This document shows positions 8,064-15,990 of a stretch of DNA of 64,000 nucleotides, piece after piece (the first letter of the stretch is position 1; each line of letters opens with the position of its first letter). This stretch comes from Ferruginibacter sp. (GTDB taxonomy: Bacteria > Bacteroidota > Bacteroidia > Chitinophagales > Chitinophagaceae), in assembly GCA_017983695.1 (NCBI GenBank), contig JAGOAX010000002.1, forward strand, positions 248,001 to 312,000. The letters run 5' to 3'. A program made the position numbers and the translations under genes. The notes beneath the pieces are model-generated. The model was not told where the DNA came from and ran no database searches. It worked only from the letters and a program-made list of their open reading frames with translations.

Positions 8064-9296
8064 TCAAATAGTCTCTACTGCTTTAATGATTTTTTTACAA
8101 GCCATAGTTATTTCGCTGGTACTGATTGTTAACGGCGGTACAATACGTAAACAATTGGCGGCAAATAAAAACCAATCGGTAAACACGCCTTCTTTAATTA
8201 ATTCGTCGATGATCTGCTTATTCATTTCAAAGCTCTCAAATTCCACAGCAATCATTAAACCACAACTGCGTACTGCTTTTATTTTTGGATATTGTAAAAG
8301 AGATTGAAATAAATCTTGCTTTTCTTTTACTCCCTCAATTAATTTCTCTTCCAGTAAAACATTAAATGCTGCAAGCCCGGCGGCGCAGCAAACGGGGTGG
8401 CCACCAAAAGTATTGATATGCCCCAACACAGGATTATGGGAAAGGCTGTCCATTATTTTTTTATCGGCAACAAAAGCACCCAATGGCATACCGCCACCCA
8501 ATGCTTTACCAAGTAATAAAATATCAGGTACTACGCCAAACTGTTCAAATGCCCATAAGGTGCCGTTGCGGCCAAAGCCACATTGTATCTCATCAAAAAC
8601 CAAAATGGTTCCTGTTTGTGTACATTTTTCTCTTAATGCTTTCAGCCAGTTATTTTGTGGCACTAAAACTCCAGCTTCTGCCTGTACAGTTTCTGCAATT
8701 ACACAAGCCGTACGTTCAGTTATATTTTCTAAATCTTCAAAAGAATTATAATTGAGTTGCATAGTATCAGGCAACAGCGGACGGAATGCATTGCGCCAGT
8801 ACTCATCTCCCATTATGCTTAAGGCACCTTGTGTGCTGCCGTGATAAGAATTTTTAAACGAGATAATTTGTGTGCGGTTGCTGAAACGTTTCGCCAGTTT
8901 CATAGCGCCTTCTGTGGCTTCGCTGCCGCTGGCAGTAAAAAAAACAGAATTTAGTGAAGCAGGTAAATGCTGTGTAAGCACTGTGGCATATTGTACCTGC
9001 GGACTTTGCACCAGCTCGCCATACACCATGATGTGCATATAATCATCCAGCTGATTTTTTATGGCTTCAATAACTTTGGGGTGGCGGTGGCCCACATTAC
9101 AAACGCTGATGCCGCCAATCAAATCAATATATTCTTTACCTTCTGCATCAAATAATTTGCAGCCTTCTGCTTTTACAATTTCTAAAGCTAAGGGAGCTTC
9201 GGAGGTTTGGCCCACATGCCGTAAAAATAAATTACGAGTATTGCCCCCTGTCCCCCTGAAGGGGGAACTTAGATTGTTACTATCTTCATTATTCAT
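8064..9296 (-). CDS. Class III PLP-dependent aminotransferase
   Basis: A 410-residue enzyme of the acetylornithine/ornithine/4-aminobutyrate aminotransferase superfamily. Fold-type I landmarks are FFTASGSEATEGAMKLA, the cofactor aspartate in LVFDEIQCGFGR (Asp235) and the Schiff-base lysine in LLLGKALGGGMPLGA (Lys264). Family relatives that I recall begin close to NLFLRHVGQTSE. Here about 20 extra residues precede that point, and nine of them (SSPFRGTGG) are encoded by a dispersed CCCCT/AGGGG repeat at 9243-9269. I chose ATG 9296. An in-frame upstream extension to 9449 is hydrophobic, unlike the family, and unlikely. The exact amino-group donor is not certain. Confidence 0.88.
   Translation of the reverse strand: MNNEDSNNLSSPFRGTGGNTRNLFLRHVGQTSEAPLALEIVKAEGCKLFDAEGKEYIDLIGGISVCNVGHRHPKVIEAIKNQLDDYMHIMVYGELVQSPQVQYATVLTQHLPASLNSVFFTASGSEATEGAMKLAKRFSNRTQIISFKNSYHGSTQGALSIMGDEYWRNAFRPLLPDTMQLNYNSFEDLENITERTACVIAETVQAEAGVLVPQNNWLKALREKCTQTGTILVFDEIQCGFGRNGTLWAFEQFGVVPDILLLGKALGGGMPLGAFVADKKIMDSLSHNPVLGHINTFGGHPVCCAAGLAAFNVLLEEKLIEGVKEKQDLFQSLLQYPKIKAVRSCGLMIAVEFESFEMNKQIIDELIKEGVFTDWFLFAANCLRIVPPLTISTSEITMACKKIIKAVETI
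9245..9268 (-). repeat. CCCCT/AGGGG palindromic element inside a coding region
   Basis: Contains the perfect hairpin TCCCCCT-GA-AGGGGGA at 9251-9266 next to a further run of C. Read on the minus strand it matches the consensus of four other copies (near 10000, 15873, 19553 and 59811). It is translated as part of the aminotransferase N-terminus. Confidence 0.75.
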
Positions 9297-9493
9297 ATCG
9301 TTGCAAATTTCGTGAAGATTGTTGGATATTTGTATAGCAACGTTGGTAATTACAAAAAGAAGATTTGAATAAAAGAAGTTGAATAAAGTTATTCTGTTGA
9401 AGAGTGCGACGCCAATGCAGCTAAATAGAAATTCTAAAGTTGGGTTCAAAAAAAATATTTAACCACTGCCGAAGGCAGCAATAAAAATTAACT

Positions 9494-10015
9494 ATGCCAG
9501 TAATTCTTCCCGTAAAAGGAGTGATGCCAGTAATGGGTAACAATTGTTTTATAGCCCCCAATGCCACCATTGTTGGCGAAGTAATAATGGGTGATGAATG
9601 CAGTGTGTGGTTTAATGCCGTACTGCGTGGCGACGTGAATTTTATACGTATGGGTAACAAGGTAAATGTGCAGGATGGCGCCATAATACACTGTACTTAC
9701 CAGAAATTTGGCACCACAATCGGAAATAATGTTAGCATCGGACACAATGCAATTGTACATGGCTGCGTTATAGATGATAATGTGCTGGTGGGAATGGGTG
9801 CTATTGTGATGGATAATTGCCATATAGGCAGCAATAGCATTATAGCAGCAGGCGCAGTAGTGCTGGAAAACACCGTTGTTGACCCCGGCTCCATTTATGC
9901 CGGCATACCTGCAAAAAAAGTAAAAGACATTAGCCAGGACCTGATACATGGCGAAATAAACCGGATTGCAGATAACTATGTGATGTACAGCGGGTGGTTT
10001 GCCCCTAACCCCTAA
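9494..10015 (+). CDS. Gamma-class carbonic anhydrase / hexapeptide-repeat protein
   Basis: A 173-residue left-handed beta-helix protein with repeating hexapeptides such as IGNNVSIGHNAIVHG. Zinc-binding histidines of the gamma carbonic anhydrase family are recognisable in GAIIHC and SIGHNAIVHGC, and the trimer-forming RGDVN motif is present. Members hydrate CO2, although many PaaY/YrdA-like homologues have little measured activity, so the name is a family assignment. The 3' end of the gene runs into a dispersed CCCCT/AGGGG repeat, which encodes the last residues APNP and the stop. Confidence 0.88.
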   Translation: MPVILPVKGVMPVMGNNCFIAPNATIVGEVIMGDECSVWFNAVLRGDVNFIRMGNKVNVQDGAIIHCTYQKFGTTIGNNVSIGHNAIVHGCVIDDNVLVGMGAIVMDNCHIGSNSIIAAGAVVLENTVVDPGSIYAGIPAKKVKDISQDLIHGEINRIADNYVMYSGWFAPNP

Positions 10016-10022
10016 AGGGGAA
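10000..10022 (-). repeat. CCCCT/AGGGG palindromic element at a gene 3' end
   Basis: The core CCCCT-AA-AGGGG is at 10009-10020. On the minus strand it reads TTCCCCTTTAGGGGTTAGGG, matching the other copies. It overlaps the last codons and stop of the carbonic anhydrase gene. Confidence 0.75.
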
Positions 10023-10077
10023 AATGTAGTGGAGATTGAAGCGAAATATTACAGATAAATTACTGCCCATTCGAGTT

Positions 10078-10113
10078 CCTTCTCCTTTGGAGAAGGGTTG
10101 GGTTGAGGTCATT
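10078..10113 (+). repeat. CCTTCTCC-TTT-GGAGAAGG intergenic hairpin
   Basis: Perfect 8-bp arms at 10078-10085 and 10089-10096 are followed by GGTTGGGTTGAGG. The arrangement (palindrome plus G-rich tail) parallels the CCCCT/AGGGG elements but the bases differ. It lies in a 207-bp spacer between two plus-strand genes. Confidence 0.6.
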
Positions 10114-10222
10114 TTTTGAAACGAGCTATTGTTCTATGATGTGACATTTGTGGCGACGCTCCGTTCAACTAAGAATTATTATTTAGCTTTTTTTGAAGCG
10201 GAGAAAAATATATCTTTAAGAA

Positions 10223-10417
10223 ATGAAAAAGGCAGTACTGTCCATATTTTTAGCATCGTTTTTATTAAGCGGCTGCTTTATTACCAATCTTTTTAGAAAG
10301 AAAGATAAATATGGTTGCCCAAGTGATGGTAGAAATGTAGGTGCAGAAAAAATACTGGCAGGTGAAAAGGTGAAGAAAGCAAAATACAGGGGTGGCAAGA
10401 AAAGTGCAGGTGAATAA
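10223..10417 (+). CDS. Small lipoprotein with conserved CPSDGRNVGAEK motif
   Basis: A 64-residue protein with a clear lipoprotein signal (MKKAVLSIFLASFLLSGC, lipid-bearing Cys18) followed by a basic segment and the motif CPSDGRNVGAEKILAG. I recall very similar short lipoproteins in many Bacteroidota, but no function is known to me. The tail is rich in Lys and Gly. It precedes the 100-residue protein at 10489 on the same strand by 71 bp, so they may be co-transcribed. The short length is compensated by the signal and the conserved motif. Confidence 0.7.
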   Translation: MKKAVLSIFLASFLLSGCFITNLFRKKDKYGCPSDGRNVGAEKILAGEKVKKAKYRGGKKSAGE

Positions 10418-10488
10418 GCAGATTATTTTCAGCATGGCTGAACAGTAATACAAATCTATACCAAACCGAAAACTTAAACCATACCTCT

Positions 10489-10791
10489 ATGTGCTACCAA
10501 TTAAAAACCAATAATGGCGCCACCGAAGCTGTTATTGATGACAACTGCGGCATTTCTAAATTTTATGCCATTGCCACCACACTTGCAGAAGACCTCCAGG
10601 TAAAATTTTTAAACCAGATTGATGATGCGGAAACACTTGACTGGGATTTTCAGTACAAGGATTATTTTTTAACCCTGCATTACAGCATTTTTAATGGTGT
10701 AAGTATTTTTCCGCAGCAAGTAAAAAGTGTTAAAAAAGATAATAAAGCCGTGATGGAAGTAGCTAATTATTTAGAAAAAAAGGCTTACTAA
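10489..10791 (+). CDS. Conserved hypothetical protein, about 100 residues
   Basis: A soluble, acidic protein without signal peptide or membrane helix. I do not recognise the family. It has an alternating pattern of charged and aromatic residues (DWDFQYKDYFLTLHYSIF) that suggests a small alpha/beta fold. Base composition and codon use resemble its neighbours and the ATG at 10489 has no competitor. It converges with rsgA, leaving 24 bp between the stops. Confidence 0.6.
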   Translation: MCYQLKTNNGATEAVIDDNCGISKFYAIATTLAEDLQVKFLNQIDDAETLDWDFQYKDYFLTLHYSIFNGVSIFPQQVKSVKKDNKAVMEVANYLEKKAY

Positions 10792-10815
10792 ATAATTACG
10801 GGTTAAATAAAGCAG

Positions 10816-11763
10816 TTAGTATTTTTTTTCGTCGATACTGTCTAAAATATTACGGTAGCTGATATAGCGGTCGGCAGATATTTCATTTTCATTTACTGCT
10901 CTTTTAACGGCACAGTTTGGTTCTTCGGTATGCATACAGTTATTAAACTGGCAGTCATTTATTAAAGCCCTCATCTCCGGAAAGTAATGTGATAATTCCT
11001 GTTTTGGAATATCCACCAATCCCAATTCTCTTATTCCGGGGGTATCGATAATTTTTCCTCCAAAAGGAACACCTGCCTGTCCGGCAGGCAGGTCAAACAT
11101 TTCAGCAAATGTGGTAGTGTGTAATCCCTTACCACTCCAGCCACTTACATCCTGTGTCTTCAATTTCATCTCAGGAAATATCTTATTGAGGAAAGAAGAT
11201 TTGCCTACGCCGCTGTGACCACTCAGCAACGTTACTTTATCCTTGAGTAAAGTTCTTACTTCTTCTACACCTTCGTTAGTTTGTACACTTATCTTTTTTA
11301 CACTGTATCCAATCGTTTCATAAATTGCTTTCAGCTCTTCAAATTTTTCTTCTTCCTTTTTTTTATACAGGTCGGCTTTATTAAAAACAATAATGGTGGG
11401 TATATGAAAAGATTCGGATGAAATTAAAAACCTGTCTATAAACCCCTGCGATGTTTTAGGATCTTTAAGTGTGGCGAATAAAAGTGATTGATCTAAATTA
11501 GAAGCAATAATATGGTGCTGGTGTTTATTGGCAGGCGAAGTACGGGTAATGTAATTTTTCCGTTGATGAATAGTGGTAATGGTTACGCCTTTTTCCAGTT
11601 CATTCTCCATTACTATTTCCACTTCATCGCCTACCGCAATGGGATTGGTACTGGTCAATCCTTCAATTTTAAATTTACCCAGTATACGGGCATTATAGGT
11701 ATTGCCCTGCTCATCTTTTACAATGTACCAGCTGCCGGTGCTTTTATAAACAGTTGCTCTCAT
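10816..11763 (-). CDS. rsgA: Ribosome small-subunit GTPase RsgA with a PAGQAG insertion
   Basis: A circularly permuted GTPase that helps mature the 30S subunit. Order of parts: an OB-fold, G4 (NKAD), the P-loop GHSGVGKSS, G3 (DTPG), and a C-terminal zinc site (CQFNNCMHTEEPNC). Between the HTTTFAEMF segment and DTPG it carries an extra PAGQAG stretch encoded by a palindrome at 11071-11093. This is an in-frame repeat insertion close to the switch region. I chose ATG at 11763 (MRATVYKSTGSW); another ATG lies five codons upstream at 11778. It converges with the 100-residue hypothetical gene. Confidence 0.95.
   Translation of the reverse strand: MRATVYKSTGSWYIVKDEQGNTYNARILGKFKIEGLTSTNPIAVGDEVEIVMENELEKGVTITTIHQRKNYITRTSPANKHQHHIIASNLDQSLLFATLKDPKTSQGFIDRFLISSESFHIPTIIVFNKADLYKKKEEEKFEELKAIYETIGYSVKKISVQTNEGVEEVRTLLKDKVTLLSGHSGVGKSSFLNKIFPEMKLKTQDVSGWSGKGLHTTTFAEMFDLPAGQAGVPFGGKIIDTPGIRELGLVDIPKQELSHYFPEMRALINDCQFNNCMHTEEPNCAVKRAVNENEISADRYISYRNILDSIDEKKY
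11071..11093. repeat. GC-rich palindrome inserted in rsgA (PAGQAG-coding)
   Basis: ACCTGCCTG and CAGGCAGGT form perfect 9-bp arms around TCCGG. On the coding strand it is read as LPAGQAG. I recall the same peptide interrupting unrelated Bacteroidota proteins, which suggests a dispersed short palindromic repeat. Confidence 0.75.
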
Positions 11764-11800
11764 TGTGGCAAATTTCATTAAATAAAACGAATTACACTAA

Positions 11801-12802
11801 TTAAGGAAATTTGCGGAATACCAGGTAACGTAACAACACTTCCAAAAGCAGTAACGCCAGTGCCGCCATTACAAAAGGGAAATATTTTTCGGTATAGCGT
11901 GATAATGTAGAAATTTCAACTTTTGATTTTTCCAAAGCATCAATATCTGTATAAATTTTTGCCAGGCTTTCATTATCTTTTGCACGGAAATATTTACCGC
12001 CGGTTTCGGTGGCTATTTCTGTCATCAGTTTTTCATCAATTGTAACTTTTACCATTTGTGTTTGTACACCCAGCGGTGAGTTATAAGGCTGTGGTGCATA
12101 TCCATCGGTACCTACACCAATTGTGTAAACTTTAATACCGAATGCCTTGGCAATTTCTTTTGCAGTTTTAGGATCTATCAGCCCGCCATTGTTTTCTCCA
12201 TCCGTTAATAAAATAATGATCCTCGATTTTGTTTTGCTGTTGCGTATACGGTCAACACTGGTGCCAAGACCGCTGCCAATAGCTGTACCATCTTCCAGCA
12301 AACCATTATGAATATTTTCAATAGCCGTTAATAAAACCCTGTGGTCGGTTGTAATAGGGCATTGTGTAAAACTTTCTCCGGCAAAAATTACTATACCAAT
12401 TCTGTCGGCCACCCTGCTGTTCACAAAATCGGCTGCTACTTTCTTTGCAGCTTCAAGCCTGTTGGGCTTCAGGTCCTGCGCCGTCATACTGCCGCTTACA
12501 TCCATACATAAAATGATATCCACGCCCTCGCCTTCGGCTTGTTGTAATTCAAATTTGGTTTGTGGTTTTGCCAGTGCTGTTATTATGCAGCTTAAAGCCA
12601 GTAATCTTATTACAAATGGTAAATGGCGCAGCGTTGTCTTTAACGAGCCTAATCCCCTGGCTGCAATATCAGAAATCATTATTGCCCCCTGCTGTTTATT
12701 ATTTTTAAACAGGTACCAAATAATTAACACCGGCAGCACTGCAAACAGTACAAAAAACCAGGGTTGGCTAAAAGTTATATCATTAAAATAGTCGAACAGC
12801 AA
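11801..12802 (-). CDS. batA: VWA-domain membrane protein BatA
   Basis: A 333-residue protein with two N-terminal membrane helices (about 13-31 and 61-78), a von Willebrand factor A domain and a C-terminal helix. The metal-ion-dependent adhesion site begins at DVSGS (residues 101-105), with further parts in TDGENNGG and the threonine region between. BatA proteins form a membrane complex with MoxR-type chaperones and influence stress tolerance in several bacteria. The start codon appears to be TTG at 12802, 6 bp after the previous gene. It is the last gene of the operon read from 15742. Confidence 0.88.
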   Translation of the reverse strand: MLFDYFNDITFSQPWFFVLFAVLPVLIIWYLFKNNKQQGAIMISDIAARGLGSLKTTLRHLPFVIRLLALSCIITALAKPQTKFELQQAEGEGVDIILCMDVSGSMTAQDLKPNRLEAAKKVAADFVNSRVADRIGIVIFAGESFTQCPITTDHRVLLTAIENIHNGLLEDGTAIGSGLGTSVDRIRNSKTKSRIIILLTDGENNGGLIDPKTAKEIAKAFGIKVYTIGVGTDGYAPQPYNSPLGVQTQMVKVTIDEKLMTEIATETGGKYFRAKDNESLAKIYTDIDALEKSKVEISTLSRYTEKYFPFVMAALALLLLEVLLRYLVFRKFP

Positions 12803-12808
12803 AATGGT

Positions 12809-13762
12809 TTATTGGTTAATTGGTTTATTAGTATGTATAGTATTTATTGCGTCTTTTATTTTATTAAAACACTCTTCATTTTCTGCAGGTGCAGGTAAAA
12901 ATTTTGCAAACTTTACCGCATCGCCACAGCGCAATGCTGTAGCAGTTGATGTAATAGTATCTTTAGACAAGTTATTTTCCGTAAGCAATACCAATACATC
13001 GCTGGTGGTTCTGTTCATAATACTTATCCTTTGTTTGCGGCTGATGTACCATTTAAAAATTTCCGCCAGTTTACTATGGAACTGTTTTAATGCATCGGGC
13101 TTTTGCAGGTCGAGTGTTTTTAATTGTTCAAGCGACTGCATGGCTTCGTCATAAGGCGATAGCCGGGAAGAGAACCCTGGTGATGGACTTTTCTTTTTAT
13201 TCTTAAAATATTTCCACAGTAAAAATGCAGCTACAAGCAGCAGTAAAATTCCGCCACCAATATAATACCATAAATAATTTGTTATGGTTACTTCCAGTAT
13301 TGGTTTTATATCACGTAGCTGGTTGGTACTGTCGGCCGGGGCATACCCAACATTAACAGCAACAGAATCTGTAAATAAATTTATAGTAGTATCACCCTTT
13401 CCCGAATTAAAATTGATAGCTAAAGCCGGTGTATTCCACCTGCCCGAATCGAAGCTGGTAAGTGTGATGGTTTGCTCAAAAATGGTATTATTATTTTCAG
13501 ATGAGGTATCTATTTTACTTCTCTCAACTATTTCGAAATGTGCCACAGAATCGGGTAACGTAAACCAGTTTACCTTAAAACCTGCAGATGGAAAACTTGC
13601 TTTTACTTTATACTGTACCTGCTCGCCAATTAAAATATCGGTCTTGTCAACAAAAGTTTGCACTAAAGGCTTTTGAGAAAAAACAAAAACAGGCGACAGG
13701 CAAAAAGCAAAAAGCAAAAAGCAAAATAATTTTATCCCTGTATTTATGCTGTTAAACCCCAT
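12809..13762 (-). CDS. BatD-like membrane protein of the MoxR/Bat operon
   Basis: A 317-residue protein with a signal peptide (about residues 8-30), an extracytoplasmic beta-sandwich-like region (about 31-150), a membrane helix (about 165-185, YYIGGGILLLLVAAFLLWKY) and a cytoplasmic helical tail. This topology is that of the short BatD-like proteins found between DUF58 and BatA genes in Bacteroidota. It likely scaffolds the complex, with no enzyme motif visible. Its ATG touches the stop of the DUF58 gene (shared base 13762), indicating translational coupling. Confidence 0.72.
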   Translation of the reverse strand: MGFNSINTGIKLFCFLLFAFCLSPVFVFSQKPLVQTFVDKTDILIGEQVQYKVKASFPSAGFKVNWFTLPDSVAHFEIVERSKIDTSSENNNTIFEQTITLTSFDSGRWNTPALAINFNSGKGDTTINLFTDSVAVNVGYAPADSTNQLRDIKPILEVTITNYLWYYIGGGILLLLVAAFLLWKYFKNKKKSPSPGFSSRLSPYDEAMQSLEQLKTLDLQKPDALKQFHSKLAEIFKWYISRKQRISIMNRTTSDVLVLLTENNLSKDTITSTATALRCGDAVKFAKFLPAPAENEECFNKIKDAINTIHTNKPINQ

Positions 13763-14631
13763 TAATTTCTTTTAATAAAAAATTGCTGCAATATTTTTAC
13801 ATAATCATCATCGGTACGTACATGCAGCAACTCTGCTCCTGCTTTTCTAAAAAATGTTTTACAGGTTTCACTTTGCTGCATAAAATGCTGCTGGTAATTA
13901 TACCGCACCATGGCATTGCTGCTGTCAACCCATTTACTTCCCCCTGTTTCTGCATCCTCAACCTGTATTAATCCTGCTTCGGGCAACTGCATATCCATTT
14001 TATCGTACACTCTTATACCGATAACATCATGCTTATTGCCAATTACTTTTAAATCGTTTTCATAACCGGTATCTAAAAAATCGCTTAGTAAAAAAGCAAT
14101 ACTTTTTTGTTTAATAGAAGTAGTAAAATATTTAATGGCTTCATCTAGATTGGTACCCTTTTTTGTCGGCTCAACAGTAAGCAATTCTCTTACAATATAT
14201 AGTGCATGTTTCCTGCCTTTTTTGGGTGCAATATATTTATCTATCTTATCGCTGAAGAATATCACACCTACCTTATCGTTATTGCTGACAGCGCTGAATG
14301 TAAGTACAGCAGCCATTTCCACTATCAAATCTTTTTTCTGCCGGGCTACTGTTCCAAATAAGTTACTGGCACTGGTATCAATCAATAACATTACGGTCAG
14401 TTCCCGTTCTTCTTCAAATACTTTTGTAAACGGATGACTGAACCTTGCACTCACATTCCAGTCAATAAATCTCACATCGTCGCCTGCATAATATTCCCTT
14501 ACTTCTCTAAAGCTCATTCCCTTTCCTTTAAAAGCAGAATGATACTCCCCCGTAAATAAATGCGTGGTGATCTTTTTGCTCTTAATTTCAAGCTCTCTTA
14601 CTTTGCGTTGTATTTCTTCAGTTGTGAGCAT
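13762..14631 (-). CDS. DUF58 domain protein of the MoxR/Bat operon
   Basis: A 289-residue cytoplasmic protein with the DUF58 signature (YYAGDDVRFIDWNVSARF) followed by a VWA-like fold whose first strand reads VMLLIDTSASNLFG. These proteins act beside MoxR ATPases, presumably as adaptors between the ATPase and the membrane VWA proteins. The metal-site residues (DTSAS) look intact. It is the second gene of the operon, separated from moxR by a 109-bp spacer holding a degenerate inverted repeat. Confidence 0.9.
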   Translation of the reverse strand: MLTTEEIQRKVRELEIKSKKITTHLFTGEYHSAFKGKGMSFREVREYYAGDDVRFIDWNVSARFSHPFTKVFEEERELTVMLLIDTSASNLFGTVARQKKDLIVEMAAVLTFSAVSNNDKVGVIFFSDKIDKYIAPKKGRKHALYIVRELLTVEPTKKGTNLDEAIKYFTTSIKQKSIAFLLSDFLDTGYENDLKVIGNKHDVIGIRVYDKMDMQLPEAGLIQVEDAETGGSKWVDSSNAMVRYNYQQHFMQQSETCKTFFRKAGAELLHVRTDDDYVKILQQFFIKRN

Positions 14632-14637
14632 TTTTTT

Positions 14638-14738
14638 GTTTGTGGTTTATGGTTGGTTGTTTGGAGTTAACGGCATATCCAACTCACTTATGGATTTGAA
14701 TCTAAAAAACCACAAACCTTAAACTACCAACCACAAAC
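14638..14738. repeat. Degenerate GTTTGTGGTT inverted repeat between moxR and DUF58 genes
   Basis: The left arm begins GTTTGTGGTT at 14638. The right arm ends with the exact complement AACCACAAAC at 14738, and a second AACCACAAAC sits at 14708. The inner parts are related but diverged. The same type of sequence fills the gpsA/rnc spacer. Confidence 0.65.
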
Positions 14739-14740
14739 TC

Positions 14741-15742
14741 TTATGGTACATTAACCGTTCTCAATATCTCGTCAATAATCTGTTCTACATTTATATTTTC
14801 TGCTTCTGCTTCATAAGTCAACCCAATACGATGGCGCAATACATCTTTACAAATACTCCGCACATCTTCGGGAATAACATAACCACGTTTATTTAAAAAT
14901 GCATAAGCTTTTGCGGCCAACGCTAAATTTATACTTGCCCTTGGGCTTCCGCCAAAACCAATTAATGGTTTTAGTTTAGGCATATTATATTTTTCAGGAA
15001 AACGGGTGGCGAAAACAATATCCAGGATATAATTTTCCACTTTCTCATCCAGGTATACCTGCCTTACCAATTCTTTAGCGGTTAAAATTTCGCTGGTAGA
15101 TGCAACAGGATTGATTACCGGTGCTACCAGGCCCAGGGTATTTTGCCTGATGATCAGTTGTTCTTCTGGTTTTGAAGGATAGTTGATTACTACTTTCAAC
15201 ATAAACCTGTCCACTTGTGCTTCGGGCAGTGGATATGTTCCTTCCTGCTCAATGGGATTTTGTGTAGCCAATACTAAAAATGGTTCAGGCAATTTATAAG
15301 TGGTGTCGCCAATTGTTACCTGTCTTTCCTGCATAGCTTCAAGCAAGGCACTTTGCACTTTTGCCGGTGCCCGGTTTATTTCATCTGCCAAAATAAAATT
15401 TGAAAAGATGGGCCCCTTACGAACAACAAATTCATTCTTTGCCTGGTTGTAGATCATAGTACCAACAACATCTGCAGGTAACAAATCGGGGGTAAACTGA
15501 ATACGGCTGAAATTAGCCATTACCGATTGCGCCAGTGATTTTATTGCTAATGTTTTTGCAAGTCCGGGCACACCTTCCAGCAATACGTGTCCATTGCTTA
15601 ACAGGCCAATCAGCAAGCGCTCAATCATGCCGTGCTGGCCAACAATTACTTTACTCAGTTCATCATTTATCCTTGTTACAAATCCGGAAGCATGATTAAT
15701 TTTTTCATTCAGCAAACGGATGTCTTCTGCAGTTTGTAGCAT
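14741..15742 (-). CDS. MoxR family AAA+ ATPase
   Basis: A 333-residue AAA+ chaperone. The Walker A motif is GVPGLAKT (residues 57-64), Walker B is ILADEIN (about 117-123) and sensor 1 is VLATQNP. MoxR ATPases assist folding or metal-cofactor loading of partner proteins that carry VWA domains, here the DUF58 and BatA proteins encoded downstream. It is the first gene of the operon. The 248-bp upstream spacer contains a CCCCT/AGGGG repeat and no clear promoter. Confidence 0.95.
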   Translation of the reverse strand: MLQTAEDIRLLNEKINHASGFVTRINDELSKVIVGQHGMIERLLIGLLSNGHVLLEGVPGLAKTLAIKSLAQSVMANFSRIQFTPDLLPADVVGTMIYNQAKNEFVVRKGPIFSNFILADEINRAPAKVQSALLEAMQERQVTIGDTTYKLPEPFLVLATQNPIEQEGTYPLPEAQVDRFMLKVVINYPSKPEEQLIIRQNTLGLVAPVINPVASTSEILTAKELVRQVYLDEKVENYILDIVFATRFPEKYNMPKLKPLIGFGGSPRASINLALAAKAYAFLNKRGYVIPEDVRSICKDVLRHRIGLTYEAEAENINVEQIIDEILRTVNVP

Positions 15743-15872
15743 ATGTTATTTTTTGCCCCCTCCGCTCCACCAACTGGCGGAGAACTAATTATGGAGAAGA
15801 TTATGTTTTATTTTTTTATTTCGAATTTGATGACCCCTCTATAATATAAATATACGCTCTAATCTTCGCTAT

Positions 15873-15895
15873 TACCCCTTTAGGGGATAGGGGTT
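15873..15895 (+). repeat. CCCCT/AGGGG palindromic element upstream of the YbjQ-like gene
   Basis: The core CCCCT-TT-AGGGG at 15875-15886 is followed by ATAGGGGTTGC, the tail shared by the other copies. It lies between the divergent moxR and YbjQ-like genes. Confidence 0.75.
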
Positions 15896-15990
15896 GCAAA
15901 TTACGAACTCTGCCTGAACAAAAATTTTGCCATCTTGATGAATGGGGCAAAAATCTGTTAAAATCAGGGTAACTTTATAGAAAAAAAATT

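Noticed and set aside
8413..8755. Two plus-strand frames opposite the aminotransferase gene
   Set aside because: No domain, and the minus strand encodes the conserved PLP enzyme through the same positions.
9297..9449. In-frame upstream extension of the aminotransferase
   Set aside because: It would add a hydrophobic stretch not found in this cytosolic enzyme family. Start at 9296 is preferred.
9488..9949. Long minus-strand frame opposite the carbonic anhydrase gene
   Set aside because: It is rich in His, Tyr and Ile, as expected from reading a hexapeptide-repeat gene backwards, and the sense strand has a clear family match.
12462..12791. Plus-strand frame opposite batA
   Set aside because: Composition is that of an antisense frame and the opposite strand has a full VWA protein.
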